DNA of 64,000 nucleotides from Clostridia bacterium (lineage in GTDB: Bacteria > Bacillota > Clostridia > Oscillospirales > CAG-272). The notes under the pieces are model-generated. The model was not told where the DNA came from and made no database searches. It was given only the letters and a program-made list of their open reading frames with translations. This document shows positions 7,226 to 15,466 of the stretch, one piece after another. The stretch lies in the NCBI GenBank assembly GCA_017453305.1, contig JAFTKJ010000013.1:1-64000 (forward strand), read 5' to 3'. The position numbers and the translations under genes are program-made. Every line of letters starts with the position of its first letter. The stretch's first letter is position 1.

Positions 7226-7369
7226 TTATGAAACAACCGCACCTGCAACACCTTGGAAAAGTGCAACAAAGAAATCTCCAAAGCTCATACCAATTGTCTT
7301 CTCTACCACGCAATCAACTTGCTGTTTGCCAAAACTCAATATACGTGGATCAATCTCTCTAAAAGTGTC
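7226..7369 (-). pseudogene. C-terminal remnant of a polymorphic toxin
   Basis: 47 codons are open from a stop at 7370-7372 to TAA at 7226-7228 with no good start codon. The composition (acidic and polar start, then F-V-A-L-F-Q-G-V-A-G-A-V-V-S) looks like real coding sequence and not chance. It ends 20 bases before the presumed immunity gene. It is most easily read as the last piece of a toxin whose upstream part was lost when the array was joined to the sugar operon at about 7370-7383. Confidence 0.4.
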
Positions 7370-7382
7370 CTAACGACTCCCA

Positions 7383-8345
7383 TCAATATTGGAAGAAGTC
7401 ATCTTCCTTTATGGTAGCCGCAAGATTTTCGCTCATGATGACCTTCGTGGGATTTTCACGCAACTGCAGAATGGATGCGGGAACCTCCTGGCTGACCTTG
7501 CCGAACAAAGCAAGTCGAGAGGTAAGTCTTTGCCACGTAACGTGCGTGCCCGCGGTGGTAATGCCATGCATATCGAGGACATTCTTCGCCTTCATAGCGT
7601 CTCTCGGACCCATCATTGCCCCCTTCGGAGGAACCTTGGAAATATCACCCGAGCAACCGAACGCACCGTGGAGAGAGTTCTGAGCAATTGTAAGGGGATG
7701 GAGGCTTGCTACCTTTGCGCCTTGTGCAAGGTATTCTTCCATCGTAGGCTTGAACCAATCATCGACAGGATCAATAAACGCCAAGTGAGCAGGCCAACCG
7801 GGACCGGAATAAACGATATCCGCTTCGCCATCCTGCTCCAGCATTTTAGAAAAGTCAGGAGTCGTTTTATTGGAATGGTATATAAAGTTTTCTTCCTTGA
7901 AGCCAAGGTCAAGAATATTGGAAACCATATATCTGTAAAAGGCGTTTCCAAATCCCGCCTTGTAAGAAAGCGGTGCGATATTACCGTCCTCGTCTGCCCA
8001 TTCATCCATCATGTAGAATTTTACGTTTCGGCAGTTTACGCCAAGCTCATGAAGCATATACGCGACCTTGCGATAAGTGGGGCAAGGATTGCACATGATC
8101 ATGACAACCTTTTGGTCGTATCTATCGGAATCCATAATTCTTTTCACCATATCGGTAAGCATGATCATTTCAAACTCTTCGTTCTTGATCACGTTAACGC
8201 TCATGGAGGGGCTTGTCGGGTGCTTTCCGTTCATAGCGACAATATCTTCTTTGGTAATGGCGCGAACTCGGTCGATTTCGGCTTGATCCTTAAAAGGATA
8301 AAAATCAGCAGCTTTAAACTTAAAATCATCTTTTCCGTATATCAT
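7383..8345 (-). CDS. Divergent NagB-family sugar-phosphate deaminase/isomerase
   Basis: 320 residues; the ATG at 8345 is chosen because GGAG lies seven bases upstream. The glucosamine-6-phosphate deaminase/6-phosphogluconolactonase fold is suggested by a Y-M-M-D-E-W motif (equivalent of the catalytic L-D-E-Y) and by G-P-G-W-P-A-H-L-A-F-I-D-P. The latter aligns with the canonical G-x-G-x-x-G-H-I-A-F-N-E-P. The Asp and His are kept, but the loop around them differs, and the protein is about 55 residues longer than classic NagB. A canonical NagB is encoded at 30724-31524, so this one may act on a different phosphosugar. It is the last gene of the 15326-7383 operon. Confidence 0.75.
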   Translation of the reverse strand: MIYGKDDFKFKAADFYPFKDQAEIDRVRAITKEDIVAMNGKHPTSPSMSVNVIKNEEFEMIMLTDMVKRIMDSDRYDQKVVMIMCNPCPTYRKVAYMLHELGVNCRNVKFYMMDEWADEDGNIAPLSYKAGFGNAFYRYMVSNILDLGFKEENFIYHSNKTTPDFSKMLEQDGEADIVYSGPGWPAHLAFIDPVDDWFKPTMEEYLAQGAKVASLHPLTIAQNSLHGAFGCSGDISKVPPKGAMMGPRDAMKAKNVLDMHGITTAGTHVTWQRLTSRLALFGKVSQEVPASILQLRENPTKVIMSENLAATIKEDDFFQY

Positions 8346-8360
8346 AATAATCTCCATTCC

Positions 8361-8376
8361 GTCGCAAAACAGCGAC
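8361..8376. promoter_or_regulatory. GTCGC/GCGAC inverted repeat before the NagB-like gene
   Basis: Arms of five bases separated by six, located about 15 bases upstream of the start codon. A similar but longer inverted repeat (GTCGCAC/GTGCGAC) precedes the other NagB gene at 31540-31556. It could be an mRNA hairpin near the ribosome binding site or an operator. Confidence 0.3.
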
Positions 8377-8477
8377 TCATCTCTTTTTCATAAATTTTGC
8401 CTTGTAACTTATAAAATTCGGGCACAAAAATGATGGATCAAAAAGAAGCAACACTCTTGCTTTTACCCGATGCACGA

Positions 8478-9812
8478 TTATTTTGCAAGCTCCGCGGTGT
8501 CCAGGACCGTATCGACCAGCTTTCTTCCAAAGGTCGGAGCAAGCATAGACGTATCGGTCTCATATCCTCCCGTAATCAAAGACTCTGCCGTATAGAGATA
8601 ACCGGGCAGGCAACCGTTGGAAAGCTCATTGATAATAACTGTTCCAAATCCTGCCGCCGCCTTGATGTAAAGACCGTATTCCACAAAAACCTCACCGGGA
8701 ACACCGATCACGGCAACACCGCCAAGATTGAAGACCTGTATCTCGGCAGGAACCTCGTCCTCCAAAAGCTCGATCTTCGTGCCCTTTTTCTGCATAAGCA
8801 CATAGCCAAGCTGATCCTCAGATCCAAGCAGCTTGAGGTTTGCGTTTTGCCACAGATAGTATTCCTCGCGATTGGTAGAATCGCCGTATTTGGCATAAAG
8901 CTCTTTATAAATCGCCTCATCGTGTGCCACCTGTGCGCGAAGCTCTTCCTCGGTACCGAAATCCCGCAAGTCGATTGGAAGCTCTGCGCCTACCACCTTG
9001 ATAGGAAGCTCGTTTACCCAGTTTGCTTTTTCCAAAACCGTATGCGCCGCGCGTCCAAGTGTGCGACCTACACGCTCCGCCTCATCGTAGCTTTCCCCTT
9101 GACGGTAGTAACGGCTCGACTGATTACCGGAGCATCCCTGCGAAAATCCAACAATCGCAGATTGCTCCATTTCTTCCAGCTGAAGTCTGAGGTATCCGGG
9201 ATAATCAGCGGTGCACACGTTGCTCCACTCGTGGATAAAGGTGGGGTGAAGTGTATAGTTTACAAAGATGCCGCGAACCTTATCGTCGTAATCCTTGACA
9301 GCCATAACACTGACCAGAGGATCGTGAGGTCCGCCGGGGATTCTGCGGTTACCGCCAATTCCCGACTCTGCTCCGCAAATGGTCACACCTGTCGCGAAAA
9401 GAGCCGAAAAAGCACTCTGCTTTGCCTCGCAAATCATGCCCGCGATCTTTTCAATCAGCTCTTCGATATACTCTTTGGGCTGTTCTACTCCCGACTCAAC
9501 GCCTTCAATATCAAGTCTTCCGGAAGCCCAGGGACCCGAATGCGTGTGAGAGCAGCTGATCATAATAGTCCCGGGTGCGATTCCGCATCTTCCACTCACA
9601 CGGCGACGCACCTCTGCGACGTGTTTCTTTGAGAAGAACAGGAGATCAAGCGTAACCATCGCCACCTCGACGCCCGCGTCTTCAAGATACATACAAGCTG
9701 CCATTAAGGGATCGTGAAATCCCTCGTTATATCTGGGATAATGAGGATATCCCGCCAATTCCAATCCTTTTGGTGGCGTAATATCAACACGCGCCATTCC
9801 TGCTTTTAACAT
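8478..9812 (-). CDS. Neutral/alkaline ceramidase-like hydrolase
   Basis: 444 residues; ATG at 9812 with GGAG eight bases upstream. The N-terminus reads A-G-M-A-R-V-D-I-T-P-P-K-G, then L-A-G-Y, D-P-L-x-A, and M-I-S-C-S-H-T-H-S-G-P. This follows the start of the neutral ceramidase family, whose zinc site uses such His residues. There is no signal peptide, so it would act in the cytoplasm. In bacteria this family often sits in sugar clusters and is not limited to ceramide. Here it lies between NagA and the NagB-like gene, suggesting an amide bond of an N-acylated sugar or amino sugar as substrate. That substrate is an inference. Confidence 0.75.
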   Translation of the reverse strand: MLKAGMARVDITPPKGLELAGYPHYPRYNEGFHDPLMAACMYLEDAGVEVAMVTLDLLFFSKKHVAEVRRRVSGRCGIAPGTIMISCSHTHSGPWASGRLDIEGVESGVEQPKEYIEELIEKIAGMICEAKQSAFSALFATGVTICGAESGIGGNRRIPGGPHDPLVSVMAVKDYDDKVRGIFVNYTLHPTFIHEWSNVCTADYPGYLRLQLEEMEQSAIVGFSQGCSGNQSSRYYRQGESYDEAERVGRTLGRAAHTVLEKANWVNELPIKVVGAELPIDLRDFGTEEELRAQVAHDEAIYKELYAKYGDSTNREEYYLWQNANLKLLGSEDQLGYVLMQKKGTKIELLEDEVPAEIQVFNLGGVAVIGVPGEVFVEYGLYIKAAAGFGTVIINELSNGCLPGYLYTAESLITGGYETDTSMLAPTFGRKLVDTVLDTAELAK

Positions 9813-9929
9813 ATTAAACTCCGTTTCTCCGCTCAAGGCGGTATCAATCGCTTTAGTCAATCCCGATTTGAAGAATTCGGGTGTAAAAACGCATTTCCAC
9901 TTTAAAAGGCATGAATACTTATGTTAAGC

Positions 9930-11075
9930 TCATTTTTGTATTTGCCCTTCAAGCATCACTTTTTTGAGTGTAAAGTCATTATCGACGAAAACAAGATCTG
10001 CTCTTTTTCCCTTTTCAATACTGCCGACCTCTCCGTCAAGTCCGACTACCCTTGCAGGATTACGAGATGCTGCGGCAAATGCCACAGAGATGCTACACCC
10101 TGTGTGCTTAATCAAGTTTTTACAAGCTACGTCAAGCGTAAGCTTACTGCCGGATAAGAGACCATTCTCGTCAAAGCTGAGGTCTGTGATATGCTTCATT
10201 TCCTCCGGTGACTCCGCGCCCACAAAGCTATCCGAAATGAGCACGATCTTATCGGTTCCCTTTACCGTCATAATCAGCTCAATCAGATCGGCAGGAACGT
10301 GAATTGCGTGCGAATCACAAATAATTTCCGCATACATATTCTTGTCCATCAAGCACTCCTCATCAGGTCCGCAGCTTCGCGTACCTACCATAACGGACGG
10401 ACGCCCCGTGGCGTTCATGCAGTGCGTTTGAAGTCCAATTCCGTACTTTTTCAGTGCTCGGATCTGTGCGGGGGTTGCTTCGCTATGGCCTACGCTGATC
10501 ATAACGTCCGGATTTGAATTCTTGACGTATGCAAGAAATCCCTCAACGCCTTCTCTCTCCGGGGCAACAGCCCAAACCCTTGCCACATCCTTTGCCTCAT
10601 CCACAAGCGCAGCGTAGTTTTCCTCTTTGATTTCACCGCTCCATTTGTTTTTCTCGGGCATCGCACCGTACTTGGGATTCATATACGGGCCTTCCATATA
10701 TACCCCTTTGATAGCACGCCCCGCGCCATCCTCCTTCATTGCAGATCTGACCCTTTTGATTGAATCAATCAACTCCTCTTTGGAAAGATCGTAATAAAGA
10801 GTGGCAAGAATAGAGGTCTCACCGTGGGAGAGAAAATGCTCTGCAGCGAGGACGGGATCGGTCTGAAACATATATCCGCCGCCGCCGTGTACGTGGATAT
10901 CCACAAACCCGGGGCCCACGTAAAGACCTTCGGCATCTATGATCTCTGCCCCACTTGGTATAGCCGTATCGGCAGACGTTCCGACCTCTGCGATCTTCCC
11001 TCCCTCAACGAGAATTACTGCGTCTTCTAAAATTCCGTCATCAAGAACGGCTCTTGCATTTTTTATTGCTATCAC
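9930..11075 (-). CDS. nagA: N-acetylglucosamine-6-phosphate deacetylase
   Basis: 381 residues. The GTG at 11075 is preferred, as AAAGGAG lies nine bases upstream. It starts three bases after the stop of the kinase gene. The metal-dependent amidohydrolase fold is clear: G-F-V-D-I-H-V-H-G-G-G (first metal motif), M-E-G-P-Y-M-N-P, S-V-G-H-S-E-A, C-D-S-H-A-I-H-V and V-L-I-S-D-S (catalytic Asp). NagA removes acetate from GlcNAc-6-phosphate to give glucosamine-6-phosphate for NagB. A second, more divergent copy is at 32487-33656. Confidence 0.9.
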   Translation of the reverse strand: MIAIKNARAVLDDGILEDAVILVEGGKIAEVGTSADTAIPSGAEIIDAEGLYVGPGFVDIHVHGGGGYMFQTDPVLAAEHFLSHGETSILATLYYDLSKEELIDSIKRVRSAMKEDGAGRAIKGVYMEGPYMNPKYGAMPEKNKWSGEIKEENYAALVDEAKDVARVWAVAPEREGVEGFLAYVKNSNPDVMISVGHSEATPAQIRALKKYGIGLQTHCMNATGRPSVMVGTRSCGPDEECLMDKNMYAEIICDSHAIHVPADLIELIMTVKGTDKIVLISDSFVGAESPEEMKHITDLSFDENGLLSGSKLTLDVACKNLIKHTGCSISVAFAAASRNPARVVGLDGEVGSIEKGKRADLVFVDNDFTLKKVMLEGQIQK

Positions 11076-11077
11076 AA

Positions 11078-12526
11078 TCAATTCTCCTTTGACCAAAGTT
11101 TGTTTTTTATTCTTTTGTATATTTTGTATTTTTCATTATACGCCTCTCTCATATTAGAGGGGACGTAGCTTTTTGTCAACGTAAGAGGCAATAGGATATC
11201 TCCTGCCGCTCTTGCGGCAAGGATAGCCGCTCCCGCTCCCGCCGTTTCGAGAGTTGAAGGCGTGCTGATCTTCATTCCCGTAACGTCTGAAATAATTTGA
11301 GACCATAATCCGCTCCGCGCTCCACCGCCGAACAGCATCAGCGTATGCACGTTTCCGTAGGCCTCCATTGCCTCAAGGATTGCTCTCATTTGAAAAGCAA
11401 TTCCCTCCATGACTGCAAGGGCAAAATCGCCCCTTTCCGTAGCCATATTGACTCCATAGAAATTTCCCGTGCTTTCAGGATAAAGCTCGGGCGACGTGGG
11501 ACCGCTCATATACGGATGGAATATAAGCGAGCTTCCGCGTTCACGTGCCGCGAGTGCTTCACGATCTATCAAGGCATAATCTTCACCTTTAAAAAACATA
11601 TCGCGCACCCAACGCAGGCATGTTCCTGCCGTTCCAATGACACCTTCGGTGACAAACGTGTCCCGCTCAACGTAGCCGCACCAACCAACGCCGTTATTGT
11701 TTTCGGTCTTTGCCTCATTCCAACGCTTGGTAATCGCTACTGCCGTACCGAGTGATACCGTCATCACGCCGTCTGCCAATCCCGCGCCCAGCGCCGCACA
11801 CTTCTGATCCTGTGCACCAACCGCGACCACGCAATCCCTTGAAAGTCCAAGCTTCTCCGCTACGTCGGGGAGTACAACCCCTGCACTTTCGTATGCATAG
11901 GCAAGCTTTGGAAGCTTAGCACGGTCAATGCCGTAATCATTCAGCAACGTCTGACTCCAATCGCCGGCCTTTATATCGTACATCAGCGTTCCCGAAGCCA
12001 TGCTGTGGTCGGTGACGCAGTTTCCCGTAAGGCGCGCGGTCAGGAACTCCAGCGGCATCAAAAATTGATACGCCTTCTCGTAAACGTCCGGCATATGTTC
12101 CTTGATCCATAGGATTTTCGGCAAGGTATACGTTGCCGTAAGAGGCTTTCCCGTAAGACGGAAAATTTCCTCGTCGGAAGATTTTTCTCGTATTTGCGCT
12201 GTCTCTGCCTCTGCTCTAATATCAAGCCATGAAATAGCATTCGAAAGTGGGTTTATATTCTCGTCCACAGGGACAATCGTAATTCCCTGCGAGCTTACCG
12301 CAATCGCTCTGATCTCTTTTGCGGATATCCCCGATCGTTCTATCGCGTCGGCGGCAGTCTTGAGCGTTAGCGTCCACCAAACCTCAGCATCCTGTTCGAC
12401 CCATTTTTCCCTTGGGGTAATGAGGGGATACTCCTCGTACGAGGAACACAAAAGATTGAGAGCTTCATCAAATAATATGCTTCTGCATCCCGTAGTGCCA
12501 AGGTCTATCGCAAGATATATAGCCAT
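11078..12526 (-). CDS. FGGY-family carbohydrate kinase (xylulokinase-like)
   Basis: 482 residues from ATG at 12526 (an alternative ATG lies at 12541). The N-terminal ATP-binding signature is L-A-I-D-L-G-T-T-G-C-R-S. The C-terminal phosphate motif is L-M-L-F-G-G-G-A-R-S-G-L-W-S-Q-I. The length is standard for FGGY kinases such as xylulokinase, glycerol or erythritol kinase. The substrate is not readable from sequence. Its neighbours, a fructose-6-phosphate-aldolase-like enzyme and a TIM-family isomerase, point to a ketose or tetrulose. Confidence 0.85.
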   Translation of the reverse strand: MAIYLAIDLGTTGCRSILFDEALNLLCSSYEEYPLITPREKWVEQDAEVWWTLTLKTAADAIERSGISAKEIRAIAVSSQGITIVPVDENINPLSNAISWLDIRAEAETAQIREKSSDEEIFRLTGKPLTATYTLPKILWIKEHMPDVYEKAYQFLMPLEFLTARLTGNCVTDHSMASGTLMYDIKAGDWSQTLLNDYGIDRAKLPKLAYAYESAGVVLPDVAEKLGLSRDCVVAVGAQDQKCAALGAGLADGVMTVSLGTAVAITKRWNEAKTENNNGVGWCGYVERDTFVTEGVIGTAGTCLRWVRDMFFKGEDYALIDREALAARERGSSLIFHPYMSGPTSPELYPESTGNFYGVNMATERGDFALAVMEGIAFQMRAILEAMEAYGNVHTLMLFGGGARSGLWSQIISDVTGMKISTPSTLETAGAGAAILAARAAGDILLPLTLTKSYVPSNMREAYNEKYKIYKRIKNKLWSKEN

Positions 12527-12553
12527 ACTAACCCCATCCATATTTGTTATTTA

Positions 12554-13228
12554 TCAGAAATCCTTGATGGTCTTATCTCCGTAAACGCCATGCCAATCCT
12601 TATCAAAGCCCGCAATGGCAGCATCGGTCATGGGATGGCTGATCAGCATCTTCAAGATATCATCCGTCACCGTTACACTGTGGCATCCAACCGAAGCACA
12701 CTTATGTACCTGCTCGGCATTTTTGAAGCTGGCAGCCAAAACCTTACAGGGGGAACCGTAATTTTCAAGCTGGCTGACAATTTCAGCGACCACCTCACAG
12801 CCGTCCCCGATAATGTTATCCAGGCGATTGACGTAAGGAGCAACAAAATCCGCACCTGCCATTGCAGCCATCAACGCCTGCGTAGGAGTAAAGATTGCGG
12901 TCATCGTAACGCCAATGCCAAGCTTTTTCAGCTGCATCGTAGCCTTGAGTCCCTCCTCACCGATCGGAATTTTTACGTAAAACTCTCCTCCGACACGCTC
13001 CTTGATCAGCTTTGCCTCGGCAACAATATCCTCGGCATTTTTCTGCGTTGTCTGAATGTGAAGCATCTTATCGGGACCAATAATTGCACGAATTTCTTCC
13101 ACAAGGGGCCAAAAATCGGTGTTCGCCTTTGCAATAATGGAGGGATTGGTCGTTACTCCGGAGAGGGGATAAAATTCATTGCAATGTTTGATTGCCGCAA
13201 GATTTGCAGTATCAAGAATGTAAATCAT
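12554..13228 (-). CDS. Fructose-6-phosphate aldolase / small transaldolase
   Basis: 224 residues, ATG at 13228 with AGAGG upstream. It shows G-V-T-T-N-P-S near the N-terminus and E-F-Y-V-K-I-P-I, whose Lys forms the Schiff base, then G-V-T-M-T-A-I-F-T-P and A-P-Y-V-N-R-L. The short length matches the FSA/TalC-like subfamily and not the 330-residue transaldolases. Members either cleave fructose-6-phosphate to dihydroxyacetone and glyceraldehyde-3-phosphate or act as transaldolases. The kinase and triose isomerase relatives nearby fit the aldolase role. Confidence 0.85.
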   Translation of the reverse strand: MIYILDTANLAAIKHCNEFYPLSGVTTNPSIIAKANTDFWPLVEEIRAIIGPDKMLHIQTTQKNAEDIVAEAKLIKERVGGEFYVKIPIGEEGLKATMQLKKLGIGVTMTAIFTPTQALMAAMAGADFVAPYVNRLDNIIGDGCEVVAEIVSQLENYGSPCKVLAASFKNAEQVHKCASVGCHSVTVTDDILKMLISHPMTDAAIAGFDKDWHGVYGDKTIKDF

Positions 13229-13256
13229 ATGAAACCTCTTTTCGTTTTTATGACAG

Positions 13257-13280
13257 GGCGCGAAGTGCTTGTAACGCGCC
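13257..13280. other. GC-rich inverted repeat before the aldolase gene
   Basis: Arms GGCGCG/CGCGCC with a 12-base loop lie about 30 bases upstream of the aldolase start, in an otherwise empty 109-base gap. A second inverted repeat (CCCCGGCACC/GGTGC-TTGGG type) lies next to it around 13302-13326. They may be mRNA processing or attenuation hairpins that adjust expression within the operon. Confidence 0.35.
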
Positions 13281-13337
13281 TCGCAGCCCTATCTCAATTT
13301 CTATCCCAAGCACCGCCGGTGCCGGGGAACCTTAGAC

Positions 13338-13958
13338 TTATCTCTGCTGCTGGAGATCGTAGTGAATGTCGTACGCCTTTTCCTCTTCGGTGAACTTATG
13401 GCGAGTGTCGATCACCTGACCACCGTTGATCTTTCTGTCCTCGACGTCCTCGGTAGTACCCATAACGGTTACGTTTACCTGTCTGCGGCGTGCGATAACG
13501 TGGTCCCAGTCAATGAAGTAAACGTGAGCAAACAGACCCAGGTCAAGCTTGCCGTCCTTGATGGTCAGCGTCTCGCTTCTGCCAAAGAAGCAGGAACGAA
13601 GATGACCGTCGGTGTTCATGCTGGAATAGTCGCCGGGTTCGTTTACGTATCTGCCATACTGTGCGTGAATGGGACCGGGATGACGGTACTGATGCTCTTC
13701 GGCAAAATCAGGAATCATCTTTCTCATAATGTCAAGCAGGTCGTGCTGGAGGTATTCCAGATCAAACGAGTCGATATCGTGAGAACACTCTTGAACCATA
13801 ACGGAGCAAGTGGTGTGATGAGATACGATCGCAACCGTACCGTTCTTTACGCCGGATGCTTCAACAATGTCAAGGATCTCTTTTCTGATGTCGTGGAAGG
13901 TGGGGATCCAACCTCTGCTCTGCAGCTCGATTTCTTTTTGATAAACTTTAAATTCCAT
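13338..13958 (-). CDS. YjbQ family protein (UPF0047)
   Basis: 206 residues, ATG at 13958 with AGGAG upstream. The core motif A-I-V-S-H-H-T-T-C-S-V-M-V-Q-E and the later H-L-R-S-C-F-F-G-R-S-E-T-L and G-L-F-A-H-V-Y-F-I-D-W-D are those of the YjbQ fold (secondary thiamine-phosphate synthase activity reported for relatives). It is about 65 residues longer than the usual 140, with an insert around residues 80-120 and a C-terminal extension. Its biological role is poorly known. Its place in a sugar operon suggests a phosphosugar-related reaction. Confidence 0.8.
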   Translation of the reverse strand: MEFKVYQKEIELQSRGWIPTFHDIRKEILDIVEASGVKNGTVAIVSHHTTCSVMVQECSHDIDSFDLEYLQHDLLDIMRKMIPDFAEEHQYRHPGPIHAQYGRYVNEPGDYSSMNTDGHLRSCFFGRSETLTIKDGKLDLGLFAHVYFIDWDHVIARRRQVNVTVMGTTEDVEDRKINGGQVIDTRHKFTEEEKAYDIHYDLQQQR

Positions 13959-14022
13959 GATAAAATTCTCCTTTTGTAATTTTTGATTTTTTATTTTGAT
14001 TAAATTTTATTTGATTTTTGAC

Positions 14023-14616
14023 TTATTTGTTAAGCCGCTCACCGACGGCACCACCCGGATGAATCAAAGCAAACTGCTCGTTTTGGTAATCCGTTTCCTC
14101 GATCAGTGCCGTTTGAAGCGCGTGGAATATCATCGCCAGTGAAGTAGACGAGGTAGTTCCTTGCGAGTTATATTTATCGGTCTCACGGTTGACGTGCTGC
14201 TTGAGTACGACGTCAGCACCGGTAGCCAGCGGGGACTCCATGTTTTCAGTCACGGTGATCACTTTTATTCCCTTGCGCTTGCATATATCAAGAATAGGCA
14301 GCAGCTCCTTGGTCTTTCCCCCTCTGGAAGCAAAAACCATCACGTCGCCCTTCTGCAAAAAGCCCATTCCTCCGTGAACCGCCTCTGCAGGAGAGATAAA
14401 CTTGGCAGGCTGCTCGATACAGCACATAAGATGTGCAAAATGCTGACAGAGAATGCCAGAGTGTCCGCATCCCGAAGCACCAATCCTAGGGGCTGATTGA
14501 AGCAATTCCACAGCTTGCCCGAAGGCGTCCTCATCAAAGCAATCAAGCATTTGGCGAATGCACTCATATTCGATCTCGTACGCCGCCTTGGCGGCAAGTA
14601 AGCTTTCTTTTTTCAT
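14023..14616 (-). CDS. SIS-domain sugar-phosphate isomerase-like protein
   Basis: 197 residues, ATG at 14616 with AGGTGA upstream, eight bases after the stop of the preceding isomerase. The SIS fold is seen in I-G-A-S-G-C-G-H-S-G-I-L, V-F-A-S-R-G-G-K-T-K-E-L-L-P, I-T-V-T-E-N and T-S-S-T-S-L-A-M. The size is that of stand-alone isomerases of the KpsF/GutQ N-terminal half or 6-phospho-3-hexuloisomerase. It has no CBS domains. It probably isomerises a ketose/aldose phosphate in the same pathway as the kinase and aldolase downstream. Confidence 0.8.
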   Translation of the reverse strand: MKKESLLAAKAAYEIEYECIRQMLDCFDEDAFGQAVELLQSAPRIGASGCGHSGILCQHFAHLMCCIEQPAKFISPAEAVHGGMGFLQKGDVMVFASRGGKTKELLPILDICKRKGIKVITVTENMESPLATGADVVLKQHVNRETDKYNSQGTTSSTSLAMIFHALQTALIEETDYQNEQFALIHPGGAVGERLNK

Positions 14617-14624
14617 CGCTCACC

Positions 14625-15326
14625 TCATGGATGTAGCTCATCCCATGCGCGACGGAGATTATAAAGCATCTCCTCGACCATTGCATAGGGATCTGCGGCT
14701 TTCAATATTCCGCTGGTCGATCCTGTTGCCTGTGCACCAAGCTTAATGGTGTTATAAACGTCCTGCCCGTTGGAGATCCCCGCGCCCTGAAGCACCATAA
14801 TGTCGGGGTTGATCTCACGGACGGTCTGAATGGTTTGGATCACGTAGTTTGAGTCGCTGGTCGTTCCCGTGCCGATCAGCTCGGTAGGCTCTGCAACGAT
14901 GAGGTTTGGCGACATATGCGCGATGCGCTTGACGTCCTCGATCGTATCGGCGCAAACGATGGTGGCAAGTCCAACCTCATCGGCACGACGAATGGTCGCC
15001 TCCAGGGTTTCCATATCAAGCGGCTTTTCCGCGTGGTTGAGCATAACCCCCTTGGCTCCCGCTGCCTTAACCGCCTCGGGAAGCACACTGCCAAGACCGC
15101 GGCCCGGAACAAGCGCATCCATATGCTGTGCGAAAACGAGAATTCTTTCTGTGTTGTCGGCAAGCAGCTTAATGTCGGTGTACTGCGGAGTAACTATAAC
15201 GTCAAGGTCATATTTCATTGCAGTCTTGTCAATTACCTTTGCAAGCTTGAGCATTGCCTCGCCCCAGATGATTGCCTTGGGGCCAACCTCAAAGAAGGGG
15301 GGCTTAATATCGAAATTTTTTAACAT
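14625..15326 (-). CDS. Triosephosphate-isomerase-family enzyme (EryH/LerI-like)
   Basis: 233 residues, ATG at 15326 with GAGGAG upstream. The start I-K-P-P-F-F-E-V-G-P-K, the motif V-M-L-N-H-A-E-K-P-L (catalytic His) and V-A-E-P-T-E-L-I-G-T-G (catalytic Glu) mark the short TIM-barrel isomerases. This branch includes archaeal-type TIM and the tetrulose-phosphate isomerases of erythritol and threitol pathways. It is the first gene of the operon and sits next to an FGGY kinase and an SIS isomerase. A tetrulose phosphate is therefore as likely a substrate as dihydroxyacetone phosphate. Confidence 0.8.
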   Translation of the reverse strand: MLKNFDIKPPFFEVGPKAIIWGEAMLKLAKVIDKTAMKYDLDVIVTPQYTDIKLLADNTERILVFAQHMDALVPGRGLGSVLPEAVKAAGAKGVMLNHAEKPLDMETLEATIRRADEVGLATIVCADTIEDVKRIAHMSPNLIVAEPTELIGTGTTSDSNYVIQTIQTVREINPDIMVLQGAGISNGQDVYNTIKLGAQATGSTSGILKAADPYAMVEEMLYNLRRAWDELHP

Positions 15327-15364
15327 AAAGCATCTCCTCACAATATACAAAATTATACACCTTA

Positions 15365-15393
15365 ATTATACAACAGCTCCTCGCCGATGTCAA
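15365..15393 (-). promoter_or_regulatory. Perfect sigma-A promoter of the isomerase-NagB operon
   Basis: On the minus strand, TTGACA (15393-15388), a 17-bp spacer and TATAAT (15370-15365). The start codon of the first gene lies about 40 bases downstream. It is divergent from the regulator promoter at 15451-15479. Confidence 0.9.
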
Positions 15394-15409
15394 GAATTTT
15401 TTTCTTATT

Positions 15410-15466
15410 CTTTCGTTTTTTTAAAATTCGCAACAAAATCGAAAGAAACATTGACAAAAGCGAAAG
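15410..15466. promoter_or_regulatory. CTTTCG/CGAAAG operator candidates for the DeoR regulator
   Basis: CTTTCG at 15410-15415, CGAAAG at 15440-15445 and CGAAAG at 15461-15466 lie between the divergent promoters. The last two are direct repeats exactly 21 bases apart, about two helical turns, and the third overlaps the regulator's promoter spacer. DeoR-family regulators such as AgaR are known to bind repeated TTTCG/CGAAA-type sequences, so auto-control is plausible. Confidence 0.5.

Noticed and set aside
7389..9632. Plus-strand frames of 334 and 400 codons opposite the NagB-like and ceramidase-like genes
   Set aside because: Composition is basic and Cys/His-rich as in antisense translations, and the minus frames show clear enzyme motifs and operon spacing.
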